A stretch of 26,866 bases of DNA from Micavibrio sp. (GCA_030824805.1 JAPJRC010000029.1:1-26866); one strand, 5' to 3'; positions 15,441 to 24,094 are shown, counted from the first letter of the stretch. Program-made: numbers and translations. The notes: generated by a model not told the origin, from the letters alone.

Positions 15441-16749
15441 ATTGGTTGTAGATTTTGCGTTTCCGAATGACATTTCCGTGTGCGGGGAAACCTTCGTAAT
15501 CGGCCATCGCCGTGATCGCGGGTGTCAGCGCGTTCAAACCCTGTGCGTCGACTTTTGCAATTGTGATGCGCTTCAGAAAATCCCACACCGAGGTGCAGGA
15601 ATAAGAATGCGCCATACCGCCAGTCGGCAGGACATGGTTTGTGCCTATCCCGTAATTGCCGAGTGAAGACGGCGAATTCTCACCGATCAAAATTTCGCCG
15701 GCATTGATAATTTTCGGCAGTATTGCATCCGCATCGCGCACTTTCAGCAGAACATGTTCTGCGGCGTAGAGATTTGTAAGTTCGATCGATTGCTCGAGGC
15801 TGTCTGTCAATATTACGCCGGAATAGGATTCCATGTTGGTGGAAAGATATCCGCGTTGCGGCTCGGGCAATTCTGCAATCGCCTTTCCAAGACCGCCATG
15901 CACATATTCTGCAAGCTTCGCATCATGTGTGATGAGAAGGCCTGCGGAATCAGGGCCATGTTCGGCTTCATTGAGAACATCCAGAATTGTGTTGTCCGGG
16001 TCGGCACTTTCGTCGCACAGGATAATGGCTTCGGAAGGACCCGCCGGCATACCGGGATTGATGAGCCCGCCGACCATTTGCTTGGCAGCGGCGCCAAAAG
16101 GCGAGCAGGGGCCGAGCACCTTGTGCATTTTTGGCACTGTTTGCGTGCCGTATGCCATCGCCGCGATGGCTTGCGCGCCGCCGACTTTGTAGACGTCTTT
16201 GACACCGGACAATTCGGCCGCCACCAGAATGACATCGCTAACGCTGCCATCGGCGCGCGGCGGCGTACAGATGATGATGTTCGGCACTTTTGCAACGACG
16301 GCCGGAACGGCCAGCATGTAGACCGAAGAGGGGTAAAGGTTTTTACCGCCTGGCGCGTAAAGGCCAACGGATGTGATCGGTGTTACTTTTTCGCCGCCGA
16401 AGACGCCGGGTTCTATTTCCACCATCCACGGTTCTTCCACGCGGTTCATCTGTTCTTGGTGAAATTTGCGGACATTGGCGATGCAGCGTTCCAGCGTTTC
16501 CTTCATCTTCGGATCGATGCTTTGACGCGCTGCGGTGAATTCTTCTTCGGTAACTTTGAGGGATTTCAACTCCGCCTTGTCGAAATTCCAGGCAAATTCA
16601 ATGAGCGCTTTGTCACCCCGTTCTTTCACCGCATCGAGGATCGGGCGGACCTTTGCCGAAATATCCGCGATATCGGCCTGTGCGCGGGAGAGCAGGCGAT
16701 CTTTTGTCGCCGCGTCCGTTTCCGACCATTTATAAAAACCTATATTCAT
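15439..16749 (-). CDS. HisD-family dehydrogenase with substituted zinc ligands
   Basis: A 436-residue member of the histidinol dehydrogenase family, which oxidises histidinol to histidine with NAD in its classic form. Catalytic Glu331-His332 (AAEHV) and TNHVLPT at 370-376 are present, as is PAGPSE. Against the E. coli enzyme, zinc ligand Gln259 is Glu261 here (NEAEHGPDS) and Asp360 is Asn365 (LGNYGIG), while the two histidine ligands remain (His264, His424). The usual GPGN loop reads GPCS. These changes suggest a paralogue with a different substrate or metal, not certainly HisD. The ATG at 16749 has AAGGA upstream; an in-frame TTG at 16788 is less likely. It is divergent from hisH. Confidence 0.85.
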   Translation of the reverse strand: MNIGFYKWSETDAATKDRLLSRAQADIADISAKVRPILDAVKERGDKALIEFAWNFDKAELKSLKVTEEEFTAARQSIDPKMKETLERCIANVRKFHQEQMNRVEEPWMVEIEPGVFGGEKVTPITSVGLYAPGGKNLYPSSVYMLAVPAVVAKVPNIIICTPPRADGSVSDVILVAAELSGVKDVYKVGGAQAIAAMAYGTQTVPKMHKVLGPCSPFGAAAKQMVGGLINPGMPAGPSEAIILCDESADPDNTILDVLNEAEHGPDSAGLLITHDAKLAEYVHGGLGKAIAELPEPQRGYLSTNMESYSGVILTDSLEQSIELTNLYAAEHVLLKVRDADAILPKIINAGEILIGENSPSSLGNYGIGTNHVLPTGGMAHSYSCTSVWDFLKRITIAKVDAQGLNALTPAITAMADYEGFPAHGNVIRKRKIYNQ

Positions 16750-16811
16750 GGGTGACAATCCTTGCAAATTCAGGGTACAAGAGCACAATTTCTTTTTGAA
16801 AGTAAAGATTT

Positions 16812-17483
16812 ATGAGCCAGCAACGCATCGCGATTATCGATTACGGGTCCGGCAACCTGCGTTCGGCCGCCAAGGCGTTTTCGCATGTCCTGGCGGAAGA
16901 GGGGCTGGCCGCCGATGTCGTTATCACGGACAAGGCGGAAGACGTTGCAAAGGCCGACCGGATTGTTCTACCCGGACAAGGCGCGTTCGGCGATTGTATC
17001 AGCGGCCTGAAGAAGGTTAACGGTATGGTCGAGGCGCTGGAAGAAGCGGTCTTGCGCAAAAGCGTTCCCTTTTTCGGAATTTGTGTCGGCATGCAGTTGA
17101 TGGCCAGCCGCGGTCTGGAATTCGGCGAACACCAAGGGCTTGGCTGGATTCCGGGCGATGTGCGCAAGATGGAGCCTGCGAACAAAGATTTGAAAATCCC
17201 GCATATGGGCTGGAACGGTTTGCAGATTAACGACAATGCGCCGCACGACGTGCTGCGCGGCATCACAAAAAAACCTGATGGCAGCCTGCCTGATTTTTAT
17301 TTTGTTCACTCTTTTGTGTTTGACTGTAAGAACGCTGCGCATGTTGCCGCATGGTGCAGCTATGGCGAGAAATTTACCGCCATCGTCGCGCGCGACAATA
17401 TGATCGGGTGTCAGTTCCACCCGGAGAAAAGCCAAAGCGCAGGATTGGATTTGATCCGTGGCTTTGTTCACTGGAAACCGTAA
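16812..17483 (+). CDS. hisH: Imidazole glycerol phosphate synthase, glutaminase subunit
   Basis: Class I glutamine amidotransferase that supplies ammonia to HisF. The 223 residues carry the catalytic triad: Cys91 in FGICVGMQ, and His203 with Glu205 in QFHPEKS. IIDYGSGNL opens the protein and PHMGWNGL is present as in the family. The oxyanion-side motif reads PGQGAF, a mild variant of PGVGAF. It is separated by more than 2 kb from its partner hisF, which is on the opposite strand; in many relatives hisH and hisF lie in one operon. The GNAT gene follows 16 bases after its stop, so the two may be co-transcribed. Confidence 0.97.
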   Translation: MSQQRIAIIDYGSGNLRSAAKAFSHVLAEEGLAADVVITDKAEDVAKADRIVLPGQGAFGDCISGLKKVNGMVEALEEAVLRKSVPFFGICVGMQLMASRGLEFGEHQGLGWIPGDVRKMEPANKDLKIPHMGWNGLQINDNAPHDVLRGITKKPDGSLPDFYFVHSFVFDCKNAAHVAAWCSYGEKFTAIVARDNMIGCQFHPEKSQSAGLDLIRGFVHWKP

Positions 17484-17499
17484 CATCAAGGGGCACACG

Positions 17500-18072
17500 A
17501 TGAACGACCAGACAAATCTGAAAACCAAAACACCCAGCGTGACCGTCGATCACATCATCGATCCTTTGAGCAAGGCCGATCTCAACGATCTGTGCGACGC
17601 GACGGATGCCGCAATCGAAGGCGGCGGCGGTTTCGGATGGTTGCACATTCCCGAACGTTCGATGCTGGAGCGCTACTGGCAAGGTGTTATCGCCGCACCC
17701 ACGCGCTGGTTGTTCGTTGCGCGTCTGGACGGTGTGATCTGCGGCACAACGCAATTGATCCTCCCGCCCGCCAACAACGAGGCGCAGGGCCATATGGTAC
17801 AGATGACCACGAATTTTGTAGCGCCCTGGGCGCGTGGTCACGGGCTGGCGCGCATGCTGTTGGAAACGGTTGAAGAAAAAGCCCGTACAGCAGGCTACGC
17901 CGTCATCAATCTTGATGTCCGCGACACTATGGCGGGCGCTATTGCTCTGTATGAAAACATGGGATACGTGAAGTTCGGTGAGCATCCGTATTCGGTGCGC
18001 TCGAAAGGCGATACTGTTACGTCCTTGTATTATTACAAGAACATCAATCCGGAATTCTTCGCCAAGAAATAG
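17500..18072 (+). CDS. GNAT family N-acetyltransferase
   Basis: A 190-residue acetyl-CoA-dependent acetyltransferase of unknown substrate. The acetyl-CoA loop is visible as ARGHGLARMLLETVEEKAR at 111-129, preceded by the strand MTTNFVAPWARG and followed by INLDVRDTMAGAIALYENMG with the terminal GYVKFG. AAGGGG lies before the ATG at 17500, which is preferred over an upstream frame extension into hisH. It follows hisH closely and precedes cysK by 57 bases. Confidence 0.87.
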   Translation: MNDQTNLKTKTPSVTVDHIIDPLSKADLNDLCDATDAAIEGGGGFGWLHIPERSMLERYWQGVIAAPTRWLFVARLDGVICGTTQLILPPANNEAQGHMVQMTTNFVAPWARGHGLARMLLETVEEKARTAGYAVINLDVRDTMAGAIALYENMGYVKFGEHPYSVRSKGDTVTSLYYYKNINPEFFAKK

Positions 18073-18129
18073 GCCGGTTTCCTTTTGCGGCGGGCCTGCT
18101 ATATTGCTTGGCAGCAATAGGAGCAAGAC

Positions 18130-19083
18130 ATGGCCGAATTCCGCGGAAAAATCTATGATTCCATCCTTGATACAATCGGCGCCACACCGCTGATCCGTTT
18201 GCCGCGCTTTTGCAAGGACCATGGAGTTAAGGCAGACATCGTCGCCAAGCTGGAATTCTTCAACCCGCTGGGCAGCGTGAAAGACCGTATCGGCGCCGCC
18301 ATGATCGATGACGCGGAACGTGCAGGCAAAATCACGCCGGGCAAGACAGTTCTCATCGAGCCGACATCAGGCAACACCGGAATTGCGCTGGCCTTTGTCG
18401 CGGCCTCGAAAGGTTACCGCCTTATTCTGACGATGCCGGAGTCGATGTCAATCGAACGTAGAAAAATGCTTAAGTTCCTGGGTGCGGAGCTTGTGCTTAC
18501 GCCGCCGGAAAAAGGCATGAAGGGCGCAATTGCGAAAGCCGAAGAATTGCTTGCCGAAACACCGGACAGTTTTTCGCCCGCGCAATTTGACAATCCTGCG
18601 AACCCAGAAATCCATCGCAATACGACCGCGCTTGAAATCTGGAATGATACGGCGGGCAAAGCCGACATTCTAATTTCCGGTGTCGGGACGGGCGGTACGC
18701 TTACCGGCGTTTCACAAGTCTTAAAAGAAAAGAAGCCTTCGTTCAAAACCATTGCCGTTGAACCCGCTGCTAGCCCTGTGCTTTCCGGCGGTGCGCCAAG
18801 CCCGCACAAAATTCAAGGTATCGGCGCTGGTTTTGTGCCGAGCATTCTCGATACAAAACTGATCGATGAGATTGTAAAGGTCGAGAATGACGACGCCTTC
18901 AAGACCGCGCGCGAAGTGGCGCGCAGCGAAGGCCTGCCTGTTGGTATTTCTTCCGGCGCTGCGTTGTGGGTCGCCGCACAAATTGGCCAGCGTCCGGAGA
19001 ATGAAGGCAAGATGATCGTCGTCGTTCTGGCATCGTTCGCCGAACGTTATCTTTCCACCGCATTGTTTGAAGGTCTTGAGTAA
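18130..19083 (+). CDS. cysK: Cysteine synthase A
   Basis: O-acetylserine sulfhydrylase: makes cysteine from O-acetylserine and sulfide with pyridoxal phosphate. In 317 residues, the cofactor lysine is Lys51 in NPLGSVKDRIG, the substrate loop TSGNTG is at 79-84, the phosphate-binding GTGGT at 186-190, and the C-terminal ASFAERYLSTALFE is typical. AGGAG lies upstream of the ATG. It is directly followed by the serine acetyltransferase gene (one base between stop and start), so the pair makes cysteine from serine in two steps. Confidence 0.96.
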   Translation: MAEFRGKIYDSILDTIGATPLIRLPRFCKDHGVKADIVAKLEFFNPLGSVKDRIGAAMIDDAERAGKITPGKTVLIEPTSGNTGIALAFVAASKGYRLILTMPESMSIERRKMLKFLGAELVLTPPEKGMKGAIAKAEELLAETPDSFSPAQFDNPANPEIHRNTTALEIWNDTAGKADILISGVGTGGTLTGVSQVLKEKKPSFKTIAVEPAASPVLSGGAPSPHKIQGIGAGFVPSILDTKLIDEIVKVENDDAFKTAREVARSEGLPVGISSGAALWVAAQIGQRPENEGKMIVVVLASFAERYLSTALFEGLE

Positions 19084-19084
19084 T

Positions 19085-19576
19085 ATGTCGCTTATTGAAT
19101 CTATCCAGCGCCGCGATCCCGCGCGCCCGACATTCTTCGAAGTCGTTCTGGCCTATCCCGGATTTCACATCATGTTCCTGTTCCATCCGCTGGCACAGTT
19201 TCTCTGGTCGATGGAACTACGCGCGCTTGCGCGTTTCTGGGCGAATATCGGCCGCATTCTGACAGGAATTGAAATCCATCCGCAGGCCAGAATTGGAAAA
19301 AATCTTTTCATCGATCACGGTATGGGCGTGGTGATCGGACAAACCGCGGTCATCGGCGATGATTGCACCATATTCCACGGCGTGACGCTGGGCGGTAAAG
19401 GTGAAGGCGAAAAACGCCATGCAACGGTCGGCGACCGCGTTATGATCGGCGCGACCGCGCAATTGATCGGACCCGTTGTGATTGGCAATGATGTAAAGAT
19501 CGGTGCCGGTGCGGTGGTGTTGAAAGATGTGCCGTCTGGCAAGACTGTCGTTGGTAATCCGGCGCGCGAAGTCTAA
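19085..19576 (+). CDS. Serine O-acetyltransferase (CysE/EpsC type)
   Basis: Acetylates serine to O-acetylserine, the substrate of the preceding cysK product. The 163 residues make a short EpsC-like form, lacking the long N-terminal helical domain of E. coli CysE. Left-handed beta-helix repeats run from about residue 62. The catalytic region is conserved: Asp77-His78 in FIDHGMGVVIGQTAVIG and His98 in TIFHGVTLGGKGEGEKRH, with the end VVGNPAREV. The ATG at 19085 lies one base after the cysK stop, indicating translational coupling. It converges with hisE, leaving four bases between the stop codons. Confidence 0.93.
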   Translation: MSLIESIQRRDPARPTFFEVVLAYPGFHIMFLFHPLAQFLWSMELRALARFWANIGRILTGIEIHPQARIGKNLFIDHGMGVVIGQTAVIGDDCTIFHGVTLGGKGEGEKRHATVGDRVMIGATAQLIGPVVIGNDVKIGAGAVVLKDVPSGKTVVGNPAREV

Positions 19577-19580
19577 TACC

Positions 19581-19898
19581 TTATTTACCGCGCGCGGCCT
19601 TTTCGTCGTGGCCGGATGTACCCTGACGCTTTTGCAGCACTTTTGCGATGTCGTCCGGTGTCAGACCCTGATCCGCCCAAAGGACTATAAGGTGGTACAG
19701 CAGGTCGGCCGATTCCTGCGCAAGTTTTTCCTTGTCTCCCTGCAGCGCCTCGATACAGGTTTCGACCGCTTCCTCACCGACCTTCTGTGCGATTTTGGCT
19801 GTGCCTTTTGCAAGCAGCGATGCGGTGTAGGAGCTTTCGGGGTCTGCGCCTTTGCGCGATTCAATGGTTTCGAACAGAGCGTTGATGATGTCGTTCAT
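19581..19898 (-). CDS. hisE: Phosphoribosyl-ATP pyrophosphatase
   Basis: Hydrolyses phosphoribosyl-ATP to phosphoribosyl-AMP, the second step of histidine synthesis. The 105-residue protein has the all-helical MazG-like fold with KVGEEAVE at 39-46 and ESADLLYHL at 62-70. The ATG at 19898 lies two bases after the hisF stop with AAGGA upstream. The frame is open further upstream to 20192, but that part lies inside hisF and has no family match. Last gene of the hisA-hisF-hisE operon. Confidence 0.96.
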   Translation of the reverse strand: MNDIINALFETIESRKGADPESSYTASLLAKGTAKIAQKVGEEAVETCIEALQGDKEKLAQESADLLYHLIVLWADQGLTPDDIAKVLQKRQGTSGHDEKAARGK

Positions 19899-19900
19899 CG

Positions 19901-20662
19901 TTAAATCCTTACAGCAATGCCGGCATCGTTCATGGCGTTCTTTACCTCGCCGATCTTGAATGTGCCGAAGTGGAAAATGGAAGCCGCGAGCACGGCGCTG
20001 GCATGGCCTTTTTGTACGCCGTCGATCAAATGTTGCAGCGTGCCGACCCCGCCCGATGCGATGACGGGGATGGAAATGGAATCCGCGACGGAGCGCGTGA
20101 GGTCGAGATCGAATCCGGTCTTCTGCCCGTCCTGATCCATAGAGGTCAGCAATATCTCGCCCGCGCCATAATCCGCCATGCGTTTCGCCCATTCAATGGC
20201 GTCCAGTCCCGTGGCGTTGCGTCCGCCATGGGTGAAAACTTCCCAGCCGGAACCGTCAGATTTTTTCCGCGCGTCGATGGCGACGACGATGCACTGGCTG
20301 CCGCATTTGTTCGAAGCGTCTTTTACAAATTGCGGGTTGTTGATCGCCGTGGTGTTGACGGAGATTTTGTCCGCACCGCAATCGAGCAGCTTGCGCACAT
20401 CGTCTAGCGTGCGCACGCCGCCGCCGACGGTGAGCGGCATAAAGCAGCAATCGGCCGTACGGCGCACAACATCATGGATCGTGTCGCGGCCCTCATGGCT
20501 GGCGGTGATATCGAGGAAAGTAAGTTCGTCTGCGCCCTGGTCGTTGTAAAGCTTGGCTTGTTCGACCGGATCGCCCGCGTCTATCAGGTCGACAAAGCTT
20601 ACGCCCTTCACCACACGGCCTTTGTTGACATCAAGGCAGGGGATGACGCGGACCTTGAGCAT
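19901..20662 (-). CDS. hisF: Imidazole glycerol phosphate synthase, cyclase subunit
   Basis: TIM-barrel enzyme that, with ammonia from HisH, converts PRFAR to imidazoleglycerol phosphate and AICAR. In 253 residues, the catalytic aspartates are Asp11 (VIPCLDVNKGRVVKG) and Asp130 (VVAIDARKK). TVGGGVRTLDDV and SGGVGTLQHL form the phosphate-binding sites. Its start overlaps the hisA stop by one base (TAATG), so translation is coupled. Confidence 0.98.
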   Translation of the reverse strand: MLKVRVIPCLDVNKGRVVKGVSFVDLIDAGDPVEQAKLYNDQGADELTFLDITASHEGRDTIHDVVRRTADCCFMPLTVGGGVRTLDDVRKLLDCGADKISVNTTAINNPQFVKDASNKCGSQCIVVAIDARKKSDGSGWEVFTHGGRNATGLDAIEWAKRMADYGAGEILLTSMDQDGQKTGFDLDLTRSVADSISIPVIASGGVGTLQHLIDGVQKGHASAVLAASIFHFGTFKIGEVKNAMNDAGIAVRI

Positions 20663-21384
20663 TACAAAGCTTCCTGAAGCGCGCGCTGCGGGTCTATCGC
20701 GCCGTTGTAAAGCGCGGTGCCTATAATAACGCCCGTAACGCCGTATGGTTCTGCTGCGCGTACTGCGCGCACATCGGCAACGGAAGCAACACCGCCCGAT
20801 GCGATAACAGGAATGGATGTCGATTGCGCGAGTGCGATGGTGTTCGCCATGTTCAGACCTTCGCCGGTGCCGTCACGGTTGATGTCGGTGTAGATGATGG
20901 CGGATACGCCCGCGTCTTCGAACATTGCGGCAAGCGCGTTGACTTCCATATCGGATTCTTCAATCCAGCCTTCGACAGCGACGCGCGTGCCGCGTGCGTC
21001 AATGCCAACAACGACCTGATCGGGGAAGAGGCGGCACGCTTCGCGCACGAGTTCCGGATTTTTCACCGCTACCGTGCCTAGGATAACCCGTGAGACACCT
21101 TCGGAAAGCCAGTCTTCCACCTGCTTCAGGGAACGTATGCCGCCACCAAGTTGCACAGGGAGGTCAGCCGCGCCGATAATTGCGCGCACCGCTTCGACAT
21201 TCACTGGCTTGCCGTCCACCGCGCCGTTGAGGTCCACCACGTGCAGCCAGCTGAAGCCGTTCTTGGCCCATTCGACCGCTTGCGCCGCAGGATCGTCGTT
21301 GAACACGGTGACCGCGTCCATATCGCCCTTGTGAAGGCGTACGCACTGGCCGTTTTTGAGGTCGATTGCAGGGTAGATGATCAT
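20662..21384 (-). CDS. hisA: ProFAR isomerase (HisA)
   Basis: TIM-barrel isomerase that opens the ribose of ProFAR to give PRFAR, the substrate of HisF/HisH. In 240 residues, catalytic Asp8 (YPAIDLKNG) and Asp129 (VVGIDARG) are present with QLGGGIRSL and IASGGVASVADV phosphate sites. First gene of the hisA-hisF-hisE operon, starting divergently from the HIT gene with 52 bases between. No leader peptide or attenuator was seen. Confidence 0.98.
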   Translation of the reverse strand: MIIYPAIDLKNGQCVRLHKGDMDAVTVFNDDPAAQAVEWAKNGFSWLHVVDLNGAVDGKPVNVEAVRAIIGAADLPVQLGGGIRSLKQVEDWLSEGVSRVILGTVAVKNPELVREACRLFPDQVVVGIDARGTRVAVEGWIEESDMEVNALAAMFEDAGVSAIIYTDINRDGTGEGLNMANTIALAQSTSIPVIASGGVASVADVRAVRAAEPYGVTGVIIGTALYNGAIDPQRALQEAL

Positions 21385-21436
21385 GCGCTTTTCTAGTATA
21401 AATACCGCTCCGCTGTAAAGAAGAAGGAGAAACCTT

Positions 21437-21796
21437 ATGGCCTATGACGATAACAACGTGTTTGCCAAAATCCTGCGCGGTGAAATTCCGGCCAAAAAGG
21501 TGCATGAAGACGATTTCGCGCTGGCTTTTCATGATATCGGCGCCAAGGCGCCCGTCCATGTTCTGGTCATTCCCAAGGGCAAATACACATCTATCGTCGA
21601 TTTCGGTGCCAATGCCTCTGCCGAAGAGATTGCGGGCTTTTACCGTGCTGTATCCAAGGTCGCCAACGATCTGGGCATTGCCAGCGAGGGTTTCCGCAGC
21701 ATTGCCAACACCGGTCTGAACGGCGGACAGGAAGTGCCGCATTTCCACATCCATCTTCTGGGCGGGAAAAAGATCGGACCTATGGTATCGGAATAA
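21437..21796 (+). CDS. HIT family (HinT-type) nucleotide-binding protein
   Basis: Purine nucleoside phosphoramidase-type protein of the histidine triad superfamily. The 119 residues match HinT, with triad His102, His104 and His106 in VPHFHIHLLGG, and the N-terminal NVFAKILRGEIPAKKVHED helix. Strong AAGGAG upstream. HinT-like genes commonly neighbour his operons in alphaproteobacteria, and here it is divergent from hisA. It converges with the unknown gene ending at 21802. Confidence 0.95.
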   Translation: MAYDDNNVFAKILRGEIPAKKVHEDDFALAFHDIGAKAPVHVLVIPKGKYTSIVDFGANASAEEIAGFYRAVSKVANDLGIASEGFRSIANTGLNGGQEVPHFHIHLLGGKKIGPMVSE

Positions 21797-21801
21797 CGGG
21801 C

Positions 21802-22422
21802 CTAGCGGCGGCGGTGCATGGGGAAGAGTATGATGTTGCTTCCCGGTGCGCTTTCCGTGATCGCCTGTGGCGCCACTTTGCACACACCGTCATAGGATTC
21901 ATCATCCACCAGGTTCGCGACGTCCTCGTTTTCGATTTCGGTGAGGACATAATCGGCAATCTCCATATGGGCGCGCGCCTGAATGGCGAGAACCCCGCAC
22001 AGGGCATGCGCCGGATTTTCCTCGTCACGGATAGACGCCTGAAGCGATTCCAGAAGGTCCGCCATGGATTCCAGATCTTCGGGCACGTGCGAAAGAAGAT
22101 CGTACAGGTCGTTGCCCTGAACAGGGTGAGAATGGTAGTGGGCGAGCCAGTCCGGCGCGTAATCGTTGATGATCTGGTTGGCTTCCATCTTCAAGGCGGC
22201 CGCCACAGGAATATCCGGCGCGTAATCGATGGCTATGCGGTGTGCAGACAATGCGATGGCCAGAAGCGCGGAGTCGGGATCGATTTCCGAAAGGGCCACA
22301 TGCAGGCCGTATTGCGTTTCGCCTTCGAGCGGCATCGCGGCTTGCAGCGCGTCTGAAACGGCTACGGGCACGACCAGATAGGCGTGAAGTCTTGCGACAT
22401 CTTCTTTGGTAACGGCAGACAT
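21802..22422 (-). CDS. Uncharacterised soluble protein
   Basis: Function not recognised. A 206-residue, Ala-rich, mostly helical, acidic protein with no signal peptide. Visible blocks are LLAIALSAHRIAIDYAPDIP, WLAHYHSHPVQGNDLYDLL, a helical LESMADLLESLQ and NPAHALCGVLAIQARAHMEI; the terminal NIILFPMHRRR is basic. AAGGGA lies nine bases before the ATG. It lies between the HIT gene and the oxidoreductase and may be transcribed with the latter. Confidence 0.7.
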   Translation of the reverse strand: MSAVTKEDVARLHAYLVVPVAVSDALQAAMPLEGETQYGLHVALSEIDPDSALLAIALSAHRIAIDYAPDIPVAAALKMEANQIINDYAPDWLAHYHSHPVQGNDLYDLLSHVPEDLESMADLLESLQASIRDEENPAHALCGVLAIQARAHMEIADYVLTEIENEDVANLVDDESYDGVCKVAPQAITESAPGSNIILFPMHRRR

Positions 22423-22513
22423 GGGTGAATCCCTTGTGTTGATAGAACCAAGTATCTCTTCCCGTTGTACGCCTATAAGGTGAATGGAGGTTTAAAGAAA
22501 CATGAACAAAGGG

Positions 22514-23758
22514 TTAAGCCTGAAACGGCATGTTTGGCGCGGGGCCGTAGCTGTTCTGGTTGGCCGGATGCACAGTCTTTTTGTTGCCGAAGCTCTGGGG
22601 CTGCATGCTTTCAAAGATGGCCAGCTGGTCATCCTTTTCATGCACGATCCAGCGGGCATAGGCATGCGCGGCCGTTGAACCCGCCACAATGCCGGAATGG
22701 CCCCAGCGGCCCGCAACATCGTATTCCTGCATCCGCCCCACGGCGGGCAGGCCATTCTCGGAAACCAGAACCGGGCCAAAGCAGACGCGCGGCGGATATT
22801 TCTCCGACAGGCCGGGATACATCTGGTCCAGCATGCCCTTGATATCGTGAAACAGCTCTTCCCTGTTGCTGGCGGATTCCAGATCGCCATAACCGAAGGT
22901 GAAATAATTTTGTGCGTCCAGCCCGCCCCAGAGAACATCGCCGTCCATTTCATCGTCACAGAACGCCATAGGGCCGGCCGAAACGATGGCAGCGTCCGCG
23001 GGATGCAGCGGACCCATGACCAGACCCATCGTATAGACCATTTTTGCTGCAGCATTGAAGTGCGGCAGAAGATTCTGGTGCTGCGCGCCCGTGGCAAGAA
23101 AAGGTTTGTGCGGTGTGATCAGCGTGCCTTCGCTGGTGTAGATCATATGGTCGCCGGAAGATAGCTGCGCCTGTCCCATATATTGCGTGCCGAGCCGGAT
23201 CTGCCCGCCCATGCGGGTGATACGGTCTGCAAGGCCGGTCAAAAGCTCGGGCACGTTTATCTGGCCGATCGAATCCACCCGCATGCTGTGGTTATAGCCG
23301 GGCAGGTGGAAGCTCTGGGCGTGGGAATTCACCGTGATCTCGGGCTCGTCATAGATTTTCTTCGAGATCAGCGTGTCGATAAGCTTCGTCAGCGTTTCGT
23401 TCGATTGTGCCTTAATCTCGTAGCCTCTGTTATAACGGCTCTGTATCTGTTCGCGCTCGATAAGCGCCTCCAGATTTTGCAAGCCGTCGCGCAGCAAATT
23501 GTGGATCGCCGCACGGTTTGTGACCTTGTCGTTGAACATTCCTTCAAGTTCCAGAACGACATGGCTGCCGGCAATGCTGGGTGCGTTGAATTTTTCGGCC
23601 AGAACGATAACACCGATTTTTCGGCGCGCGTCTTTGGCCTGCTTCAGAATTTCATAGGCGGTAAAAAGGGCGGCCATGCCGCCACCGGCGACAACGATTT
23701 TATTGTCCGCGCGCTCGGGACGCTTGGTGATAAGAGGAAGATGCGAACTTATACTCAT
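22514..23758 (-). CDS. FAD-dependent oxidoreductase (DAO-like)
   Basis: A 414-residue flavoprotein. The dinucleotide-binding strand is at residues 20-45 (KIVVAGGGMAALFTAYEIL, with GGGMAAL in place of the strict GxGxxG), and the C-terminal FAD region GRWGHSGIVAGSTAAHAYAR is typical of the D-amino-acid oxidase superfamily. The middle, with NVPELLTGLADRITRMGGQI, fits the substrate-domain boundary. Substrate unknown. The ATG at 23758 is chosen because the longer upstream frame (to 24097) runs opposite the small membrane protein gene. GGGCG upstream is a weak Shine-Dalgarno sequence. Confidence 0.85.
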   Translation of the reverse strand: MSISSHLPLITKRPERADNKIVVAGGGMAALFTAYEILKQAKDARRKIGVIVLAEKFNAPSIAGSHVVLELEGMFNDKVTNRAAIHNLLRDGLQNLEALIEREQIQSRYNRGYEIKAQSNETLTKLIDTLISKKIYDEPEITVNSHAQSFHLPGYNHSMRVDSIGQINVPELLTGLADRITRMGGQIRLGTQYMGQAQLSSGDHMIYTSEGTLITPHKPFLATGAQHQNLLPHFNAAAKMVYTMGLVMGPLHPADAAIVSAGPMAFCDDEMDGDVLWGGLDAQNYFTFGYGDLESASNREELFHDIKGMLDQMYPGLSEKYPPRVCFGPVLVSENGLPAVGRMQEYDVAGRWGHSGIVAGSTAAHAYARWIVHEKDDQLAIFESMQPQSFGNKKTVHPANQNSYGPAPNMPFQA

Positions 23759-23920
23759 TGGACGCCCGAATTTTAGAAACCAGTAATTTATATAGGCGCA
23801 ATTGCGCGCTGCTTGTCCATATACAAAAAACGGCCCTATCCAGAAAAGCCACTGATTTTGGGCTCTTGCACCGCTTGTGTTCCTGTGATTGAGTAAACGC
23901 ATGGTTGCAAGGATATGTGT

Positions 23921-24094
23921 ATGAAAGATTTTCTTAGATTGCTGGCGATTACAGTGGCGGTCATAACGGCCACGGGCTTTATCGTGTACTTGTTCTTGTC
24001 CCCGCCCAAAAATCCCAATGCGGCACAGCTGGAAACACAGAAAGAGCTTCCGGCAAAACAAAGCGCCAAGGATCCGGATGGTCGCCCGCATTAA
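23921..24094 (+). CDS. 57-residue single-span membrane protein
   Basis: A small protein with one N-terminal membrane helix (FLRLLAITVAVITATGFIVY, residues 4-23) and a hydrophilic tail, probably periplasmic, ending DPDGRPH. AAGG lies eight bases before the ATG. Its last 17 bases overlap the first copy of the comM 5' end, read in another frame, so the ending DGRPH is encoded by comM start-region sequence. Base composition is closer to the host than the AT-rich genes that follow. This gene and comM were probably direct neighbours before the cassettes arrived. Function unknown. Confidence 0.65.
   Translation: MKDFLRLLAITVAVITATGFIVYLFLSPPKNPNAAQLETQKELPAKQSAKDPDGRPH

Noticed and set aside
15754..16755. 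333-codon plus-strand frame opposite the HisD-family gene
   Set aside because: Shadow of a strongly conserved enzyme; composition rich in Phe, Cys and His as usual for antisense frames.
17374..18222. 282-codon minus-strand frame opposite hisH and the GNAT gene
   Set aside because: Spans two convincing plus-strand genes and has no motif.
19899..20192. Upstream extension of hisE
   Set aside because: Lies within hisF on the same strand in another frame; the ATG at 19898 gives exactly the family length.
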